From Schistosoma haematobium (taxonomy: Eukaryota > Platyhelminthes > Trematoda > Strigeidida > Schistosomatidae), in contig NC_067198.1 in the NCBI RefSeq assembly GCF_000699445.3, positions 31,251,536 through 31,315,535 on the forward strand: a stretch of DNA of 64,000 nt. Reading direction: 5' to 3'. Every line of letters starts with the position of its first letter. Position 1 is the stretch's first letter. The translations under genes and the position numbers were made by a program. Positions 50,600 through 63,100 of this stretch are shown piece by piece. Below the pieces are notes generated by a model. That model ran no database searches and was not told the DNA's origin. It was given only the letters and a program-made list of their open reading frames with translations.

Positions 50600-50915
50600 A
50601 TTGCATACATCTGTATTGTGGCGTCGAGTCACGATCGACTATGATCACCACTACAGGAAGCTTACTTGCCAGTTATTAGGTCGGATCCCTCCGTAGGCCA
50701 AAAACCAGGAGGCAGTTGATGGTTGTAATAAGATATATTTGTTGGCAATCTCGTGGTATTGAAATACTACCGAGATCGTGCCAAAATTTACAGGTGGACT
50801 ATTAAGCGTACGCGAATATGTGCAAAATCACAGTCAACGGAAGGATATGTGTTTTTAGTACACTTAAACAAACAGGTACAGTAAAACAATTACTGGTACA
50901 ATTGGTTATAATAAT
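50600..50915 (-). repeat. hairpin-bearing interspersed repeat, copy B
   Basis: Reverse-complement relative of 4079-4385. The hairpin is kept at about 50751-50788 with changed bases on both sides. Lies directly upstream of the Pao remnant, where a 5' LTR would be expected, but does not match the proposed 3' LTR. Confidence 0.55.
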
Positions 50916-51056
50916 AACTGTTTCCATTATACCAATCGCATTCTTTTCATAAAAGTAAGTCTCTACACATCATGCATACGAAAATCTTTCTACATACTAT
51001 GGCGATAGCTTGTGTCGATTTTTAGGAGTGCTCCAGTAATCATTCTTTAGATCATT

Positions 51057-52739
51057 GTCAGAAATTTAAAAACAAGAATGTTAGAGAAAGGAAGGAATTC
51101 GATCTTAGACACAAGTTGTGTAATGTATGCCTGAAGGCAAACCACGTAGCAAAAAAACTGTCGATCGCCGAGGTCGTGTGTTGTCGAAGGGTGTGGCTGG
51201 AGACACCATACCCTGTTACACGAGTTGCGGGAAGAACCAAGGAATTCTAATATTGATGAACACATTAACACCCAGCTATGTACGGAGAAAAGTGTTGAGC
51301 GTGTACAGAAACAAGCAGCATTAGCAATAGTGCCTGTACTGGTAAGAAATGGAGAAAAGGTAGCACAGACTTGCGCCTTCTTAGATAGTGGGTCGGATGC
51401 CTCTCTTATTACAGAAGATCTAGCTAAAAGGTTGAATTTAGAAGGAGAGCCTAAGACGATTTCGTTGAAAACGTCGGATAACCATTCCACAACTCAGTGT
51501 AAAGAGGTTCAACTAGAGGTTTCCTCCTTAGACTCGTCTTCGTCATTTAGAATCCCAAACGTATGGACAGTCGAGAGATTACCTATGTTGCGCAGGACGG
51601 TACCAACGACGTCTCAAATGAAATCCTGGACGCATCTAAAAGACATAAGTTTTCCTAGAGTAGAGGGTGAGAATGTCGAACTGTTGATCGGGTGCAACGC
51701 ACCGAGTGTACACGAAATGAAAGAGGTAAGAACTGGAAAGCCGAATGAATCATTCGCCGTGAAGACTCTGTTAGGTTGGACGCTGTTCGGTTCCTATGGG
51801 GAACCCTGTAAAAGCAATCGTGTACTCAATCACCTCTCAGCTAAAGAGGAAATAGAGGATAAGTTTGAACAATCGTATTCAACTGAATTCAAAGACCTAC
51901 TTAGTCGTACTTCATCGATGTCTGTGGAAGATCGTATAGCATTATCAGAATCTGCATATGGTGTTGCGGAGTATACTCGTTCCGAAGATGTCTCTCGTCA
52001 AGTTCATTGTTCGTTTTTATTAACTAAGTATAAGGTTGTTAAGCCAAAAACTGAAGCATCATCTGCTAATAAATCCAAATCAACTCTAAGAAAGCTCAAG
52101 GAAAAGAAGGACATCAAACTGAAAGTGAAGACTACGAAAAAGCCGAAGACCACTGTAACGAAGAAGCCAGTAACTAAGACCCTGAAGAAGCAGGTAGCAC
52201 ATATTCGCCGTGGTATCGAGGATGGTGTTGAGAAAGGCGCCCTTGTACGAGTTGTGAACAAGAGTAAGGGTGCATCTGGTAGTTCTATAGGATCCAATGC
52301 TATTCTTAGACAGATCATGTGTAGTTGGAATCAGAATAAGACAGTAAATGCCCTTTTAGAGAGAGGTTGTGAATGGCGCTTTAAACTTTCGAGGTCTAGT
52401 CAACGAGACGGTGTGTGGGGACGCATCATAAAGTCGATAAGAAGAATTCTGCGATCACTATTGTTTCAGAAGGTATTGATGGATGAGTCTTCGAGAAACT
52501 TAGTGTTATTAAACAATGTTGGCTCACTGAGAAGTCTATGGTCCAAAGCTATTGTCGAACAAGTAAGCTATGGCTCTGACGGACAAGTTCGTACGGCAAA
52601 ATTGAGAACCGCAAACGAAGAAACTGTTCGGGACGTACGACGCTTATGTCTACTAGAAGGAGCCGGCTGTCTGACGGCGACCACGACCCTGGACAACGGA
52701 CGTGGTGCGCGTTTCGGGGGGAGTGTAAAATGTGATTGA
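51057..52739 (+). pseudogene. Pao/BEL polyprotein remnant carrying a histone H1-like segment
   Basis: A gag end with zinc-knuckle remnants (CNVCLKANH, its last Cys replaced; then, one frameshift later, GCGWRHHTLLH) runs into an open frame of 504 codons from 51225. Residues about 30-200 are the Pao aspartic protease, with LDSGSDASLITEDLAKRL (catalytic D-S-G at 54-56). Around residue 240 the frame jumps to SESAYGVAEYTR and HCSFLLTKYK, the region normally after the RT, so the RT core with its catalytic box is gone. Residues about 274-353 are Lys-rich and histone H1-like. From residue 355 it is the end of the integrase (NAILRQIMCSWNQNKTVNAL, GVWGRIIKSIRRILRSLL) and the terminal SSRNLVLLNN... LRTANEETVRDVRRLCLLEG domain. 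Not autonomous; whether it is expressed is unknown. Confidence 0.8.
52044..52286 (+). other. histone H1-like segment within the Pao frame
   Basis: In-frame stretch of about 80 residues: a Lys-rich basic tract (KTTKKPKTTVTKKPVTK) followed by HIRRGIEDGVEKGALVRVVN and KSKGASGS. The second part matches the end of the linker-histone globular domain (the conserved GVEKGALV... KGASGS signature). The first half of the globular domain is absent, and the Lys-rich tract, normally after the globular domain, lies before it. No stop or frameshift in the segment. Confidence 0.75.
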
Positions 52740-53104
52740 TAGACGAACCCACCAATAATAAGGTAAACGCCCACCACCACATCAACTCCTTTTGACCTTG
52801 TACGACTGTATCTCTTTATTAACCGATCACGGTTTAATGTTCATTGTAAAACAATACTGGCTTGTTGACTTATTTTCCCTATTCTCTGGCTACTGTTCGG
52901 TATGTTATTTGTCTCTGTTTTTCCCTGTATTAATAGACCGTACTGTTTGTTTGTACACTAACGATGTTAATTTATGTTTTAGAAACAGATAAAGTTTATC
53001 TAGCCAAATAGCTTGCTTGTTCTGACTTTGGCTAAACCAAGGCTCTGTACTCGACAGTCTAGAGATTAGCTTAGAGTTGAATCTGTAGGAAATCGCTTCC
53101 TACA
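52712..53104 (+). repeat. Pao polypurine tract and probable 3' LTR
   Basis: CGGGGGGAG at 52715-52723 is a polypurine tract overlapping the last codons. TGTAAAATGTG starts at 52724 and the candidate LTR ends TTCCTACA at 53104 (381 bp), giving TG...CA ends. The last 21 bases are an inverted repeat, TGTAGGAA/TTCCTACA. No matching 5' LTR is present upstream, so the boundaries are inferred. Confidence 0.5.
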
Positions 53105-53490
53105 TATGTGGAGAACCACTACAACCATCATATAAAGTACAGGTATTTAAGAACAACTGTCTACACAAGGCACTCGGTATCTGTTGACCGGATATCATCA
53201 ACAACAACAAACAATGGTAGAGAACAAACCAGTTTCTAGCTGACGATGAAATTAGGAAGTGACGTTGGAAGTGGATAGAACATACATTACAGAAATCACC
53301 AGCCTGCATCACAAGGCAAGCGCTAACTTAGAGAGCTGAAGAGAAACGTAAAAGAGGAAATCTGTAGAACACAATACGTTGGAAATTGGAAGCAGACATG
53401 AAAAGGATGAGTAGCAACTTGAAAGAACTGGAAAGGATTGTTCAGGATAGAGTTGGATGGAGAATGCTGGTGAGTGGCCTGTACTTATGA
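53103..53490 (+). mobile_element. SR2-like RTE 3' end, degenerate
   Basis: Translates in broken frames to the same RT C-terminus as 17990-18432 ([61 protein letters not shown]), with several stops. Begins immediately after the proposed Pao LTR end. Confidence 0.8.
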
Positions 53491-53499
53491 CTAAGCATA

Positions 53500-54125
53500 T
53501 ATCCTAACAGACCATAAGATCTAATTACACTGATAATTCCCTGTACATAGAACGTCATATCTAGTCCTTTTATCACATTTTTTTATATCTGGAACATTCG
53601 TTATAAATTTCAGGAGACATAATTTAATATTTCTACCAAAGTACCTATTTTAATATACAACATTGAATAGATACCCTCTTGTTGATTTCCGTGAATGAGA
53701 CATCAGACAATTCCGATTATTTCAGTGTATTATTGTACTATCGCTAATATTTTGTGTAATTTCTCATTTTAACGACTACAACACTAGATATTTCGCCATA
53801 TGACGGTTCAACAGTTATCTAGGACTGATGAGTTTGATGTAAACTAGTAAACATTTGTAAATGTTCACTTCGGCAGTCTTAACTGCTACCGCTTAATAGT
53901 AATTAGAAAGTTTCCAATGTTTTTTTGCTTATTTATACAACTGAGAAAACGAAAAAGCAAACAACAATGCAGTATAAGTAAAATAGAAACGGTAATCGCA
54001 AAATCACTTAAAATAAAAAAGATGTTTTTTTATCGTTTCATATATTGTTAACTAGATAATTCAGTTCAGCGATATTACTTCAGAAACCGGAAAGAGAGTT
54101 ATTGACTATCCCACAAATATTATTT
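53500..54125. other. AT-rich stretch downstream of the aspartic protease gene
   Basis: No coding sequence or repeat recognised; would include the protease 3' UTR on the minus strand. Confidence 0.35.
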
Positions 54126-54129
54126 TTGT

Positions 54130-57100
54130 TCACGAGGATTTAACCTCTTCTGCGACATCGGCAATTCCTATTCGCCGTTGACCAACATCAAATACTGTAT
54201 AAACTTTTCTTAAAAGTACATCCCCAAATACCCATAACGGGCCACTTGAGAAGTCAGTACCAATGAAGCAAGTCCTGCAAATTCGTGAACCGTTTGAAAC
54301 TTTCTAGTAATAATAAGATATAACAAGGAAATACTGTTATTTTTACTCAAAACTTTTATATGGATTGATTTTTATGATTGATTTTATAGTAATTTCTATT
54401 TACCAGTTATGTAGTCCACATCAAACAGTTAACTAGCTTGAAACATTTACCATTTATAAATAATTTTTGATCAATTTTTTTAAAGTTTCATTGCTACTGA
54501 AGTGTTAGCTAATCAACTGAAAATTGTTTTAAACTTCTATAAAGTAAACACCTCAACTCATATAATATAAGCCACAAATATTTTGGTGGATGTCATGCAC
54601 TCTTTGTATTTGTTAAGTTTATATTTATTATTTATGAATTAATTAATATCTGGTGATTGAATGATTCCATTTCAAATTGAGTTTTCACTCAGAGGATCTT
54701 CTAAATTAGAAAAACTCCAAAGACAAGCGATTAAGTGAGTATCGTTTATCTAAAAAGTATAGTTTTCGCAAACCAAAAACAGAAAAAAGCTCGATGAAGC
54801 TTCCCAACGAATCACTATTGGTATGCTCTGTTACACAATGCACAGATGAACTACAAGAGTAAGAAATTTACGAGTGCTTACACTGACAGATGGCAACAAG
54901 TATGAAGTTGTAGATTCGTGATGTTCGACTTATCTGTGTAAATAGAGTTTATCGCAATGAACTTTCTCAACTTAAGACCTGTATTTGTGAACAGAATAGA
55001 ACCTGAAAGATTTACAGAAAACATACAAATAAACAGGCATAACTTTCAGCCATTAGTAAATACTAAGTTCATCCATATGATTTTAGATATACAAATGTCA
55101 AATAACTTAGTGAGCAACATATGATGTAAAGCATAGACAGGAGTAATTTTTTTATAAGATATGTCAAATATAAATGTTGAAATGGATAAACGTACTTGGA
55201 GATCATAGAGATTACAATTTTATTAATAGAGATGATTCAAAGAATAAAGAAAACTTGTAAAATCTAGTGGTAACTTTTCTGACTACAGATGTTGGCAACT
55301 TGGATCAGGATCTCTAGGTGAGTATCGGTTTCATTAAGGTTTGCAGAGATCCTTAAACAGTGGGTGCCAACCAATATAAATTGGAAATCCATTACATTTC
55401 TACGACTAACTACAGTGTTTAGTAATTATGTTTTACTTAGCTTAGTAGTTATAGTGATAAATTAATAAATAAAAGTCGTTGACTTCTATTTCAGAGGTTG
55501 CAGGTACCCGACCGTTGTTGCTACCTTGACGTGGTGGTCGGGCTTGCCTATCGTGATGAAGCAACCGAGCTATACTGGCTGGAACAACCGTTCCTCAAGG
55601 TCCTACTATGTCAGATAGGTCAGCTGAAGAGCGGTAAGACTAAAAGCAACAAACCCGAGGTTCGAAGGCGAAGTCGTACTGCTGACTGTACAGAGGTGTG
55701 ATAGCAGTAAGTTGTTTCCTTCAGACAACCAACATGACAGCGATGCTGCCTTCCCGCAAGGAGAGGTGGGGTTAGAAAAGGTCCGCCTTAAAAATGCACA
55801 CCTCGCCTTATCCCACTGATATCCGTTTCCGGCGGTAAGGTCTCAGCAAGTGCGGAGCTAACACAAAAATTACCCATAAAAAGTTCGCGTGTGACCGACC
55901 TCAAGCAGTTGTCCCTTGGGCACTGCGGTCACGCTCCCAGGTCACTAAGACCACCTCTAATCCAATTTCCTTTTCAGGTACCTCCAGAAGAACGCTTCCT
56001 CGGTGTGGGCAACCGGGAAGTGATAACTGCCCTCATATCTCTAACAGCGCTCAAGACCACTGTATTCATAATCAACCTCCCTCTTCAATTCCTATTATTC
56101 CTCCTACATCGACTTTCAACTCTAAACTTCCTTTTTCGGCTTCCCCCTCAAGTGTCACCATAGCCAACGATTCTAGTGCTCGAAGCACTGTCCCAGGTCT
56201 ACTGAAACCTCGCTCCAAGCTATACATTGCAGCCTTCAATGTACGCACCCTATTTCAAATCGGTCAACAGGCTCCTTTGGTTAGAACCCTAGAATCTCGT
56301 ACCATTGATGTATGCTGTCTCTGAAACAGGCATACAGGATCCCAGTGTAGTCATTCACTCGACCTCACCTCCACAAAACGGAGAGCCAACGAGATACACC
56401 CTACGTGTATCTGGTGACCCGACGGCCAGCTCTCGTGGACTGGCAGGAGAAGGGATAGCACTAAGCATGAGGGCGGAACAAGCACTGCTACAGTGGATCC
56501 CCGTCAACAGTCGTCTATGTGCTGTTCGGCTAAACGGCTCCGTAAGAACTCGGAAGGATAGGGACACACGTCATTGCCTTTTCGTCGTTTCTGCCTACGC
56601 TCCCACTGACTGCAGCTCAGATGATGTGAAAGATGAATTTTACAGAAAGCTGTCCGAACTTCTGCAGAAAGCTAAACGGTCAGACATAGTACTTATAGGG
56701 GGTGACTTTAATGCTCAGATAAGTAGTTTAAACCAAACAGAAAGGCATTTAGGTGGGTATTTTAGTATTCCGGCACAACGAACAGATAATGGTGACCGTC
56801 TGCTGCAACTGTGCTCAGACAGTCGTTTATTTTTAGCAAACACAAATTTTAAGCATAAGGAGAGACATCGTCTAACATGGCGACCCCCTACACCAAACCA
56901 ATGATGGACTCAAATAGACTATATTGCCATCAGTCATCGTTGGAGAGGGTCGGTAGAAGATTGTCGCTCATTCTGGAGTACCTGCTTGGACTCCGACCAC
57001 GCCCTAATACGGGGACGCATCTGCTTGCGCCTCACTGGACGCAAAAAAGCTACACCAAAAAGACCCATTAGAACTGAGTTGAGTAACAAGAAAACCAAAA

Positions 57101-60100
57101 GTAGGTTCCAGGAACAACTGAGGTCACGATTAGGTAGTTCTGGAGACGAGGCTGACCCAGATGTTGCTTGGAAAGACATACAAGCAGCTGTGGAAACAGC
57201 AGTGACACCTATTAGCGAATTAAACCACAGAGTTACAAAGAGCCAGTGGATTTCTTCAAAGTCTATCACACTGATGGATTCTCGCAAACTCGTCCCATCA
57301 GGTTCCGAACATGATGAAGGGCGACAACAAATCAGATCTAGGTTAAGAAAAAGTCTAAGAAACGACCGTGAGCAGTGATGGGGAATGAAAGCAAAAGAGA
57401 TGGAAAAGGCGGCGACTATAGGGAACACAAGACAGCTTTACAGACTAATAAAATAAACTGGAATTAATAAGTCAAGTGTAAGTGAGATTATACCGGAAAA
57501 AGACGATACTCATCTGCTCTCAGTCCAGACGTTTAGAACGATGGGCGGAACATTTCAGAGAACAGTTCAACTGGCCTTCAGCTACTCTATAACTACCCTC
57601 CATCCCCAGACAGTGTGAATGGAACATTGAAGCAGGTCCCCAAACTCTAGCAGAAGTTCAAAAGGCTATAGTTAATCTGAAACGAGGAAGGGCAGCTGGT
57701 CCAGATGAACTGGCTCCAGAAGTCTTTAAGGATGGTGGTCCAATTTTAGCGATTAGGTTGACTAATATTTTAGCTAAGATCTGGGAGTTAGACGTTATCC
57801 CATCTAACTGGTCACAATCACTTATCGTCCCAATATATAAGAAAGGGTCAAAATCATCCTGTGACAACCACAGAGGGATTAGTTTAACTAATATAATATC
57901 TAAAATACTAGCCCCGATAATTATCAGACGCCTAACTAAGACCCGTGAACTGCAAACACGAGAGAACCAAGCTGGCTTCAGACCTGTTCGTGGCTGCATC
58001 GACCACATATTCACCATTCGTCAGATTCTAGAACACAGGCATACTTATCGGTGTCCGACAATGGTGGTCTTTCTCGACTTAAAAACAGCATTTGACTCTG
58101 TAGACCGCGAGATTCTGTGGCAGTGTCTGTCATTGAAAGGCGTACCCCAGAAGTACATAAACCTTGTAAAGGCTCTTTACTCGAACACTACTAGTCGAGT
58201 CAGAGCTTATGGCGAACTGCCATCTACTTTTGCAACCTCAAGTGGTGTCCGTCAAGGCTGTCCACTTTCCCCATTTTTGTTTAACTTCATCATAGATCTA
58301 CTGATGGAAATAACTTTCTCGTCGACTGAGTTCTCGGGTATTGATCTCCATCCAGGAGGTCCACTTATCGACTTAGAATACGCAGATGATATAGTCCTGT
58401 TTGGTGAAGACGCTGACAAAATGCAGAGTCTTCTGGTAGCACTAAGCAACAATGCCAGAATGTTTGGAATGCGCTTCTCTCCCTCTAAATGCAATTTGTT
58501 GCTTCAGGACTGGTCTGCGTTAACACCTGAACTAAGAATAGGGAGTGAAGTAGTCGAACGCGTTGACAACTTCACTTATCTTGGAAGTCTGATCAGCCCT
58601 AATGGGTTGGTGTCTGACGAAATCTCAACACGGATTCGAAAAGCTCGCTTGGCTTTTGTTAACTTACGTCACCTGTGGCGAAGGCGAGATATCCGTCTAT
58701 CAATAAAAGGACGAGTATACTGCGCGGCAGTCCGTTATGTTTTAATTTACGGCAGCGAAACATGGCCATTAAGAGTAGAAGGTACTCGTAAGCTACTAGT
58801 ATTTGACCACAGATGCCTTAGAAATATTGCTGGTGTCTGCTGGGATCACCGGGTAAGTAATAGTGAGGTTAGACGCAGGGTATTAGGAAATGATGGTAAA
58901 TCAGTTGATGAGGTTATGAATCTTCATCGACTGAGATGGTCGGGCCACGTGTTACGTATGCCTGAATACCGATTACCACGACGTGCAATGCTATCCGGTA
59001 TTGGAAATGGTTGGAAGAAAGTTAGGGGCGGCCAAACCAAAACGTGGCATCAGTGCTTGAAGCCACTAGCTTCTAGTCTGAGCCATGTTGCTAGATGCAG
59101 ACCACTTGGTTGGGGTCCGCGTGACTATCACAATCAATGGTTGGAGACGCTGGGTGACATGGCTCAGGATCGATCACAATGGTGTAGGTGTATACACTCT
59201 TTTTCTTCCTTTAAACTATGAGATTAAAACCGCTTCATATCTTTCTTTCTACGTACTAATTCTTTCTTCCTGTACTATATCCTTATTGCAATCTTTCTTT
59301 TATATATTACCACCTCTGAATTAACTACTTTAATGAATCCGGTGTCCATCTTGTTGTGTTAATGAGGTATGGCAACTTGGACCGATGGATATATGTGCCT
59401 GGTCCTACGTTGTAGCTGACTGACTGAAAGAGAATTGCTCAACATAGTGTTGAATGTTGTTCAGTGATTGGTGACCATACAGTAAAATTTCTCCTGACTC
59501 AAAAGCTTCAATGAACCTATAGAATAAGGATTTCTAACTCAGTAAGATAGTTTTGATGTTATTTTTCCTAAGCTAGATTACTTGTTAACCATAAACGATT
59601 ACAGGAACCAAACTTATTAAATTCGTATCATGATCTATAAATCAACTTAATGAATAAAATAGCGTCACACTAGAACTTTGGCATTAGTGTTCTCAAGTCA
59701 TTTTTATTGATTGTTTTGCCAACTTAACATCTAATCACATGGCTATATAGTCTGTTCTCTAATGATATATATTTAAGCCTAAGAAAAATCTACCGAGTAC
59801 TCGAAAATTAAGATCAATACTTTGTCAGACAAATGGAAAATATAAAACATCAATATAATACAAGAGATTGGATGATGTTAGTGAGATTATTATGGAACAC
59901 ATGCCTTAACGTAAATATACTACCATTTAGAAGTAGTAGAATACAGAACTAATTGTTTGATTATTTAAATTATTCACAGTAAAATTCAAAATATTTTTTT
60001 TCTGTGTACCTGTAATTAATTTTCTTCTCGTCAAAATGGGATTGTTTAAATGTATGTCCATGTTGAATAAAGTCAAGGTCGTATGCACCACGTCCCACAA

Positions 60101-63100
60101 ATGAGATTACTGACAAAAACTTAGGATTGCTGTTGAATCTTGTGTTCTACTATTAGTTTTCTAAGTGAAAAAAACTACCTTACATGTTATAAATGCAATA
60201 CCCTACTTGATTACTTGATCAGCTATAAAACCTGATCAATAAGTAAAGTAACTACTACATATTGAAACAATTAATAAAAAATTTGTGATTATTATTGTAA
60301 ACAATAGACTGAATATTTTGGTAATCCATGCAAGACTTGGGTTATTAGATTGAACTGGTCTTTAAGAGTTACATCTGAAATGTCTGTTATATGAATTACA
60401 TTTGTTAACCAACTTTAAAACAATTACACACAATTACTACAAGTAATGTTTTCTCACCTCAACAATGTAGTCATCTGCTTTCAATTGAATAGGTTTGCCA
60501 TTAATCTTTATTTCGATTATTGGTAACTTGTGAATTTTATTACAATCCACAATGTATTCATTATTAGATACTTGTATACTTCCAAGATATTTATTTATAT
60601 TATTAATTTTTTCAGTTGGACCTGATATTAAAGCTGTACCCGTATCGATTAGTGCGGTACTTCCACTTGGACAAAATATTTTATCGTTGATTGATATACT
60701 TTCAACATTTTCAAGATGAAGTGAAAAAAATCTTAGCATTTGGTAAAAGATTTCCATGATTAATAAATTTAAATATGTGTAAAAGATGCTTTTTTAAGTT
60801 TCAATCACTGTTTTTTGCATAATGAATTACTCATAAGAAATGTCATTAACCAAAAATGCTTTCCCTTTTTGATTCTTTGCTCTTTTAAAGTTCTAATTTA
60901 TGATCTATTTTCCAGTACATTACTAAAATAAAAGCGGTGAGACTATAGTTTGTGGACAACTTTTGAGTGACACCAGAGTGACCTCTCGAAAATTCAGCAA
61001 CCTAGTCGAGTCTAAAAACGGTTAAAATTAAAGTTAGGGTTTTCACCACAAACTGACATCAGCTATAATTCCAAAATACTATTTAGCCATATGGATGAAT
61101 GAATTTTGCGCCAAAACCCAAGACTCACTATCGTAAATCTGATTGGTTCGTACATAAATTATAGTCACCCAAGAAAAACATTTTCGTTGTTTCAATTTTC
61201 ACTGATCTATCCAGTCAATCTTTTGAGCAAAAATGTTCCTTGGGACTGACTAGGTCTTATTGTCAAGAGCATAATATAGGGACGAGCTTAAAATAACTAT
61301 CACAAATTATGTCATTTCTTAACCAATCAGAAAACAGTCTTTGTAAATGAATAGTTTTTCGTACTGAAAATGATCATATTACAAACTACATAAATTTTAC
61401 ATATTTATAAATCGAAAAAAAACACATAAATTCGTTCTTATGGTCATAGATTATCGGTTTTCTCAAATAATTACCAAGACCCAAATAGATTTTTATGAGT
61501 CTCAATATTGTCCTTGATTAGGGTTAAGGATTTAAGGTAAAGATTAGGGGTATAGGGTCAGTGTTTCTATCACAAATTGACATCAGTCATAAGTCCTCTG
61601 TCACCTTATGTGTAGATGAATTTCGCTCAAGAACAAAAGAGGCACTGTCTAATCCGTTCGTTCATAAACTTTAGTGCCATCAAGTTAGGATTTGTTTCAG
61701 GATTAGGGATTTAGGAAAAGTGGTGATTCTCCTATCATATGTAATCTAATCCGAAATTAACATTGTAAATTCGTATTAAAATATACTCAAATGGTTTATA
61801 TATATGTTTATGTACTTTTCAGTAGCAGTCATAAAACACAGCACTCCGGTAGCCACACCTTAGACTTTGTTGTATTCAGTAGAAAGGGTACTTGGGGTGA
61901 TGCTTAATGAAATCACTGGGATTTTTTATCTTAGGTTCGGAATTTCTCCGAATGAGCTTGCTTATTTGAAAAGATATATTCATAAGGTAGAATTATTTTT
62001 TAAAGCAATCACTTACCCATCTATTTTAATCATCCAATATTCTTCACTTACAACGTCTGAATAAGTTAAATCACCAGTATAATATCTATCATCAATCCCA
62101 CCAAACATTATTTCTCCACTAGTTGTCTTATCTTCATTACTGATTGGTGAAATTAAAATCAACAAACACGAAATCAATCATTCAAAGTACATCGAAAAAT
62201 AAGTTCTTTGAAGAAAAATTGAAGTATACACATAATCAATCTATACATATTAGTGCATTCATATATGAGCCCCCAAATGCCCTGGTATGGCTGAGAGTGG
62301 GGTGGGCCCTCCCTGCCTCTCGAAATGCTCTCACACGGTCATGCGTATACAGCCTCTGCCAGGGAAGTCCTACTCACTGCCTTCTCGTGTCAGGGGTGTT
62401 GTTTACGAAAATGAGAGGACGAAAAGCGAATGTACGGCGCTTTAACCGGATTCCAAACCAATGGCGCACATGGGCTGGCTCCAGTATCCTGCGGGAACAA
62501 ATGGCGTATGAACCAATTCCTTGGTCACCGGCTTCCATGGGACTGCATCTCCTTACGATGCTCCACTGCCTTGTGGGTTAGACCTTTAGGTCGAAGGCTC
62601 GGCGTGTGGCTCCCTAAGAAAACCACCTGCTTCGTTTTGGGCACCCGGGAAGTATCACAGCCCACACACACAGATATGGTGTGACGCATATATACTTGGT
62701 GCCCTCTTGTACCAATATTTATGTGTTCAAATAAATAAATTCATATATGAAGTATACCATTTGATTAAATGGAACATGTACAAGTATGAAACACATTACT
62801 AAAGAAAATATGGTTATCTATTACGAAAAATTAGTATATATACAAATAAGTCCTCTCTATTATTTAGTTGAATAAAAATGTGTATTCTAAATTTTACTTC
62901 AGGATGCTAACTGAACTAATATTAAAACAAATAATCACTTAAAATTTCAAACCAAATAAACAATTCTTTTGGATTATCATTAACTTACAGATTTAAATAA
63001 ACTGCAAATACAGGTTTATCTACTAATCGCTGTTCAATCATATTCAGAAATATAGGTGTTGGATTAGAATTTTGTGATCTTTGTTGAAATCCCATACCCA

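Larger units (their letters stand above)
55495..59430 (+). mobile_element. near full-length RTE-clade non-LTR retrotransposon
   Basis: About 3.9 kb, clearly GC-richer than its surroundings. Starts near 'ggtacccgaccgttgttgct', has a 5' leader of about 0.7 kb, then endonuclease, reverse transcriptase, and a 200-bp 3' UTR ending 'gtagctgactgactgaaag'. Resembles the schistosome SR2/SR3 (Perere-3) group; the exact family is not assigned. It carries a frameshift near 56317, a TGA at 56902, and a frameshift with stops at 57376-57590, so it is not autonomous. It sits antisense in the last intron of the aspartic protease gene. Related fragments: 29140-30095 and 44610-44896. Target-site duplications not resolved. 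Confidence 0.88.

Noticed and set aside
52004..52318. 104-codon minus-strand ORF
   Set aside because: Antisense of the Lys-rich histone-like segment; hydrophobic composition is the complement of Lys codons.
62044..62055. GTAAGT donor after TYSDV in protease exon 5
   Set aside because: The frame continues past it into [10 protein letters not shown], a conserved part of the family, and a second GTAAGT at 62016 fits better.
62144..62581. 145-codon plus-strand ORF
   Set aside because: Spans protease intron and an interspersed repeat; the frame is not conserved in other copies of the repeat.
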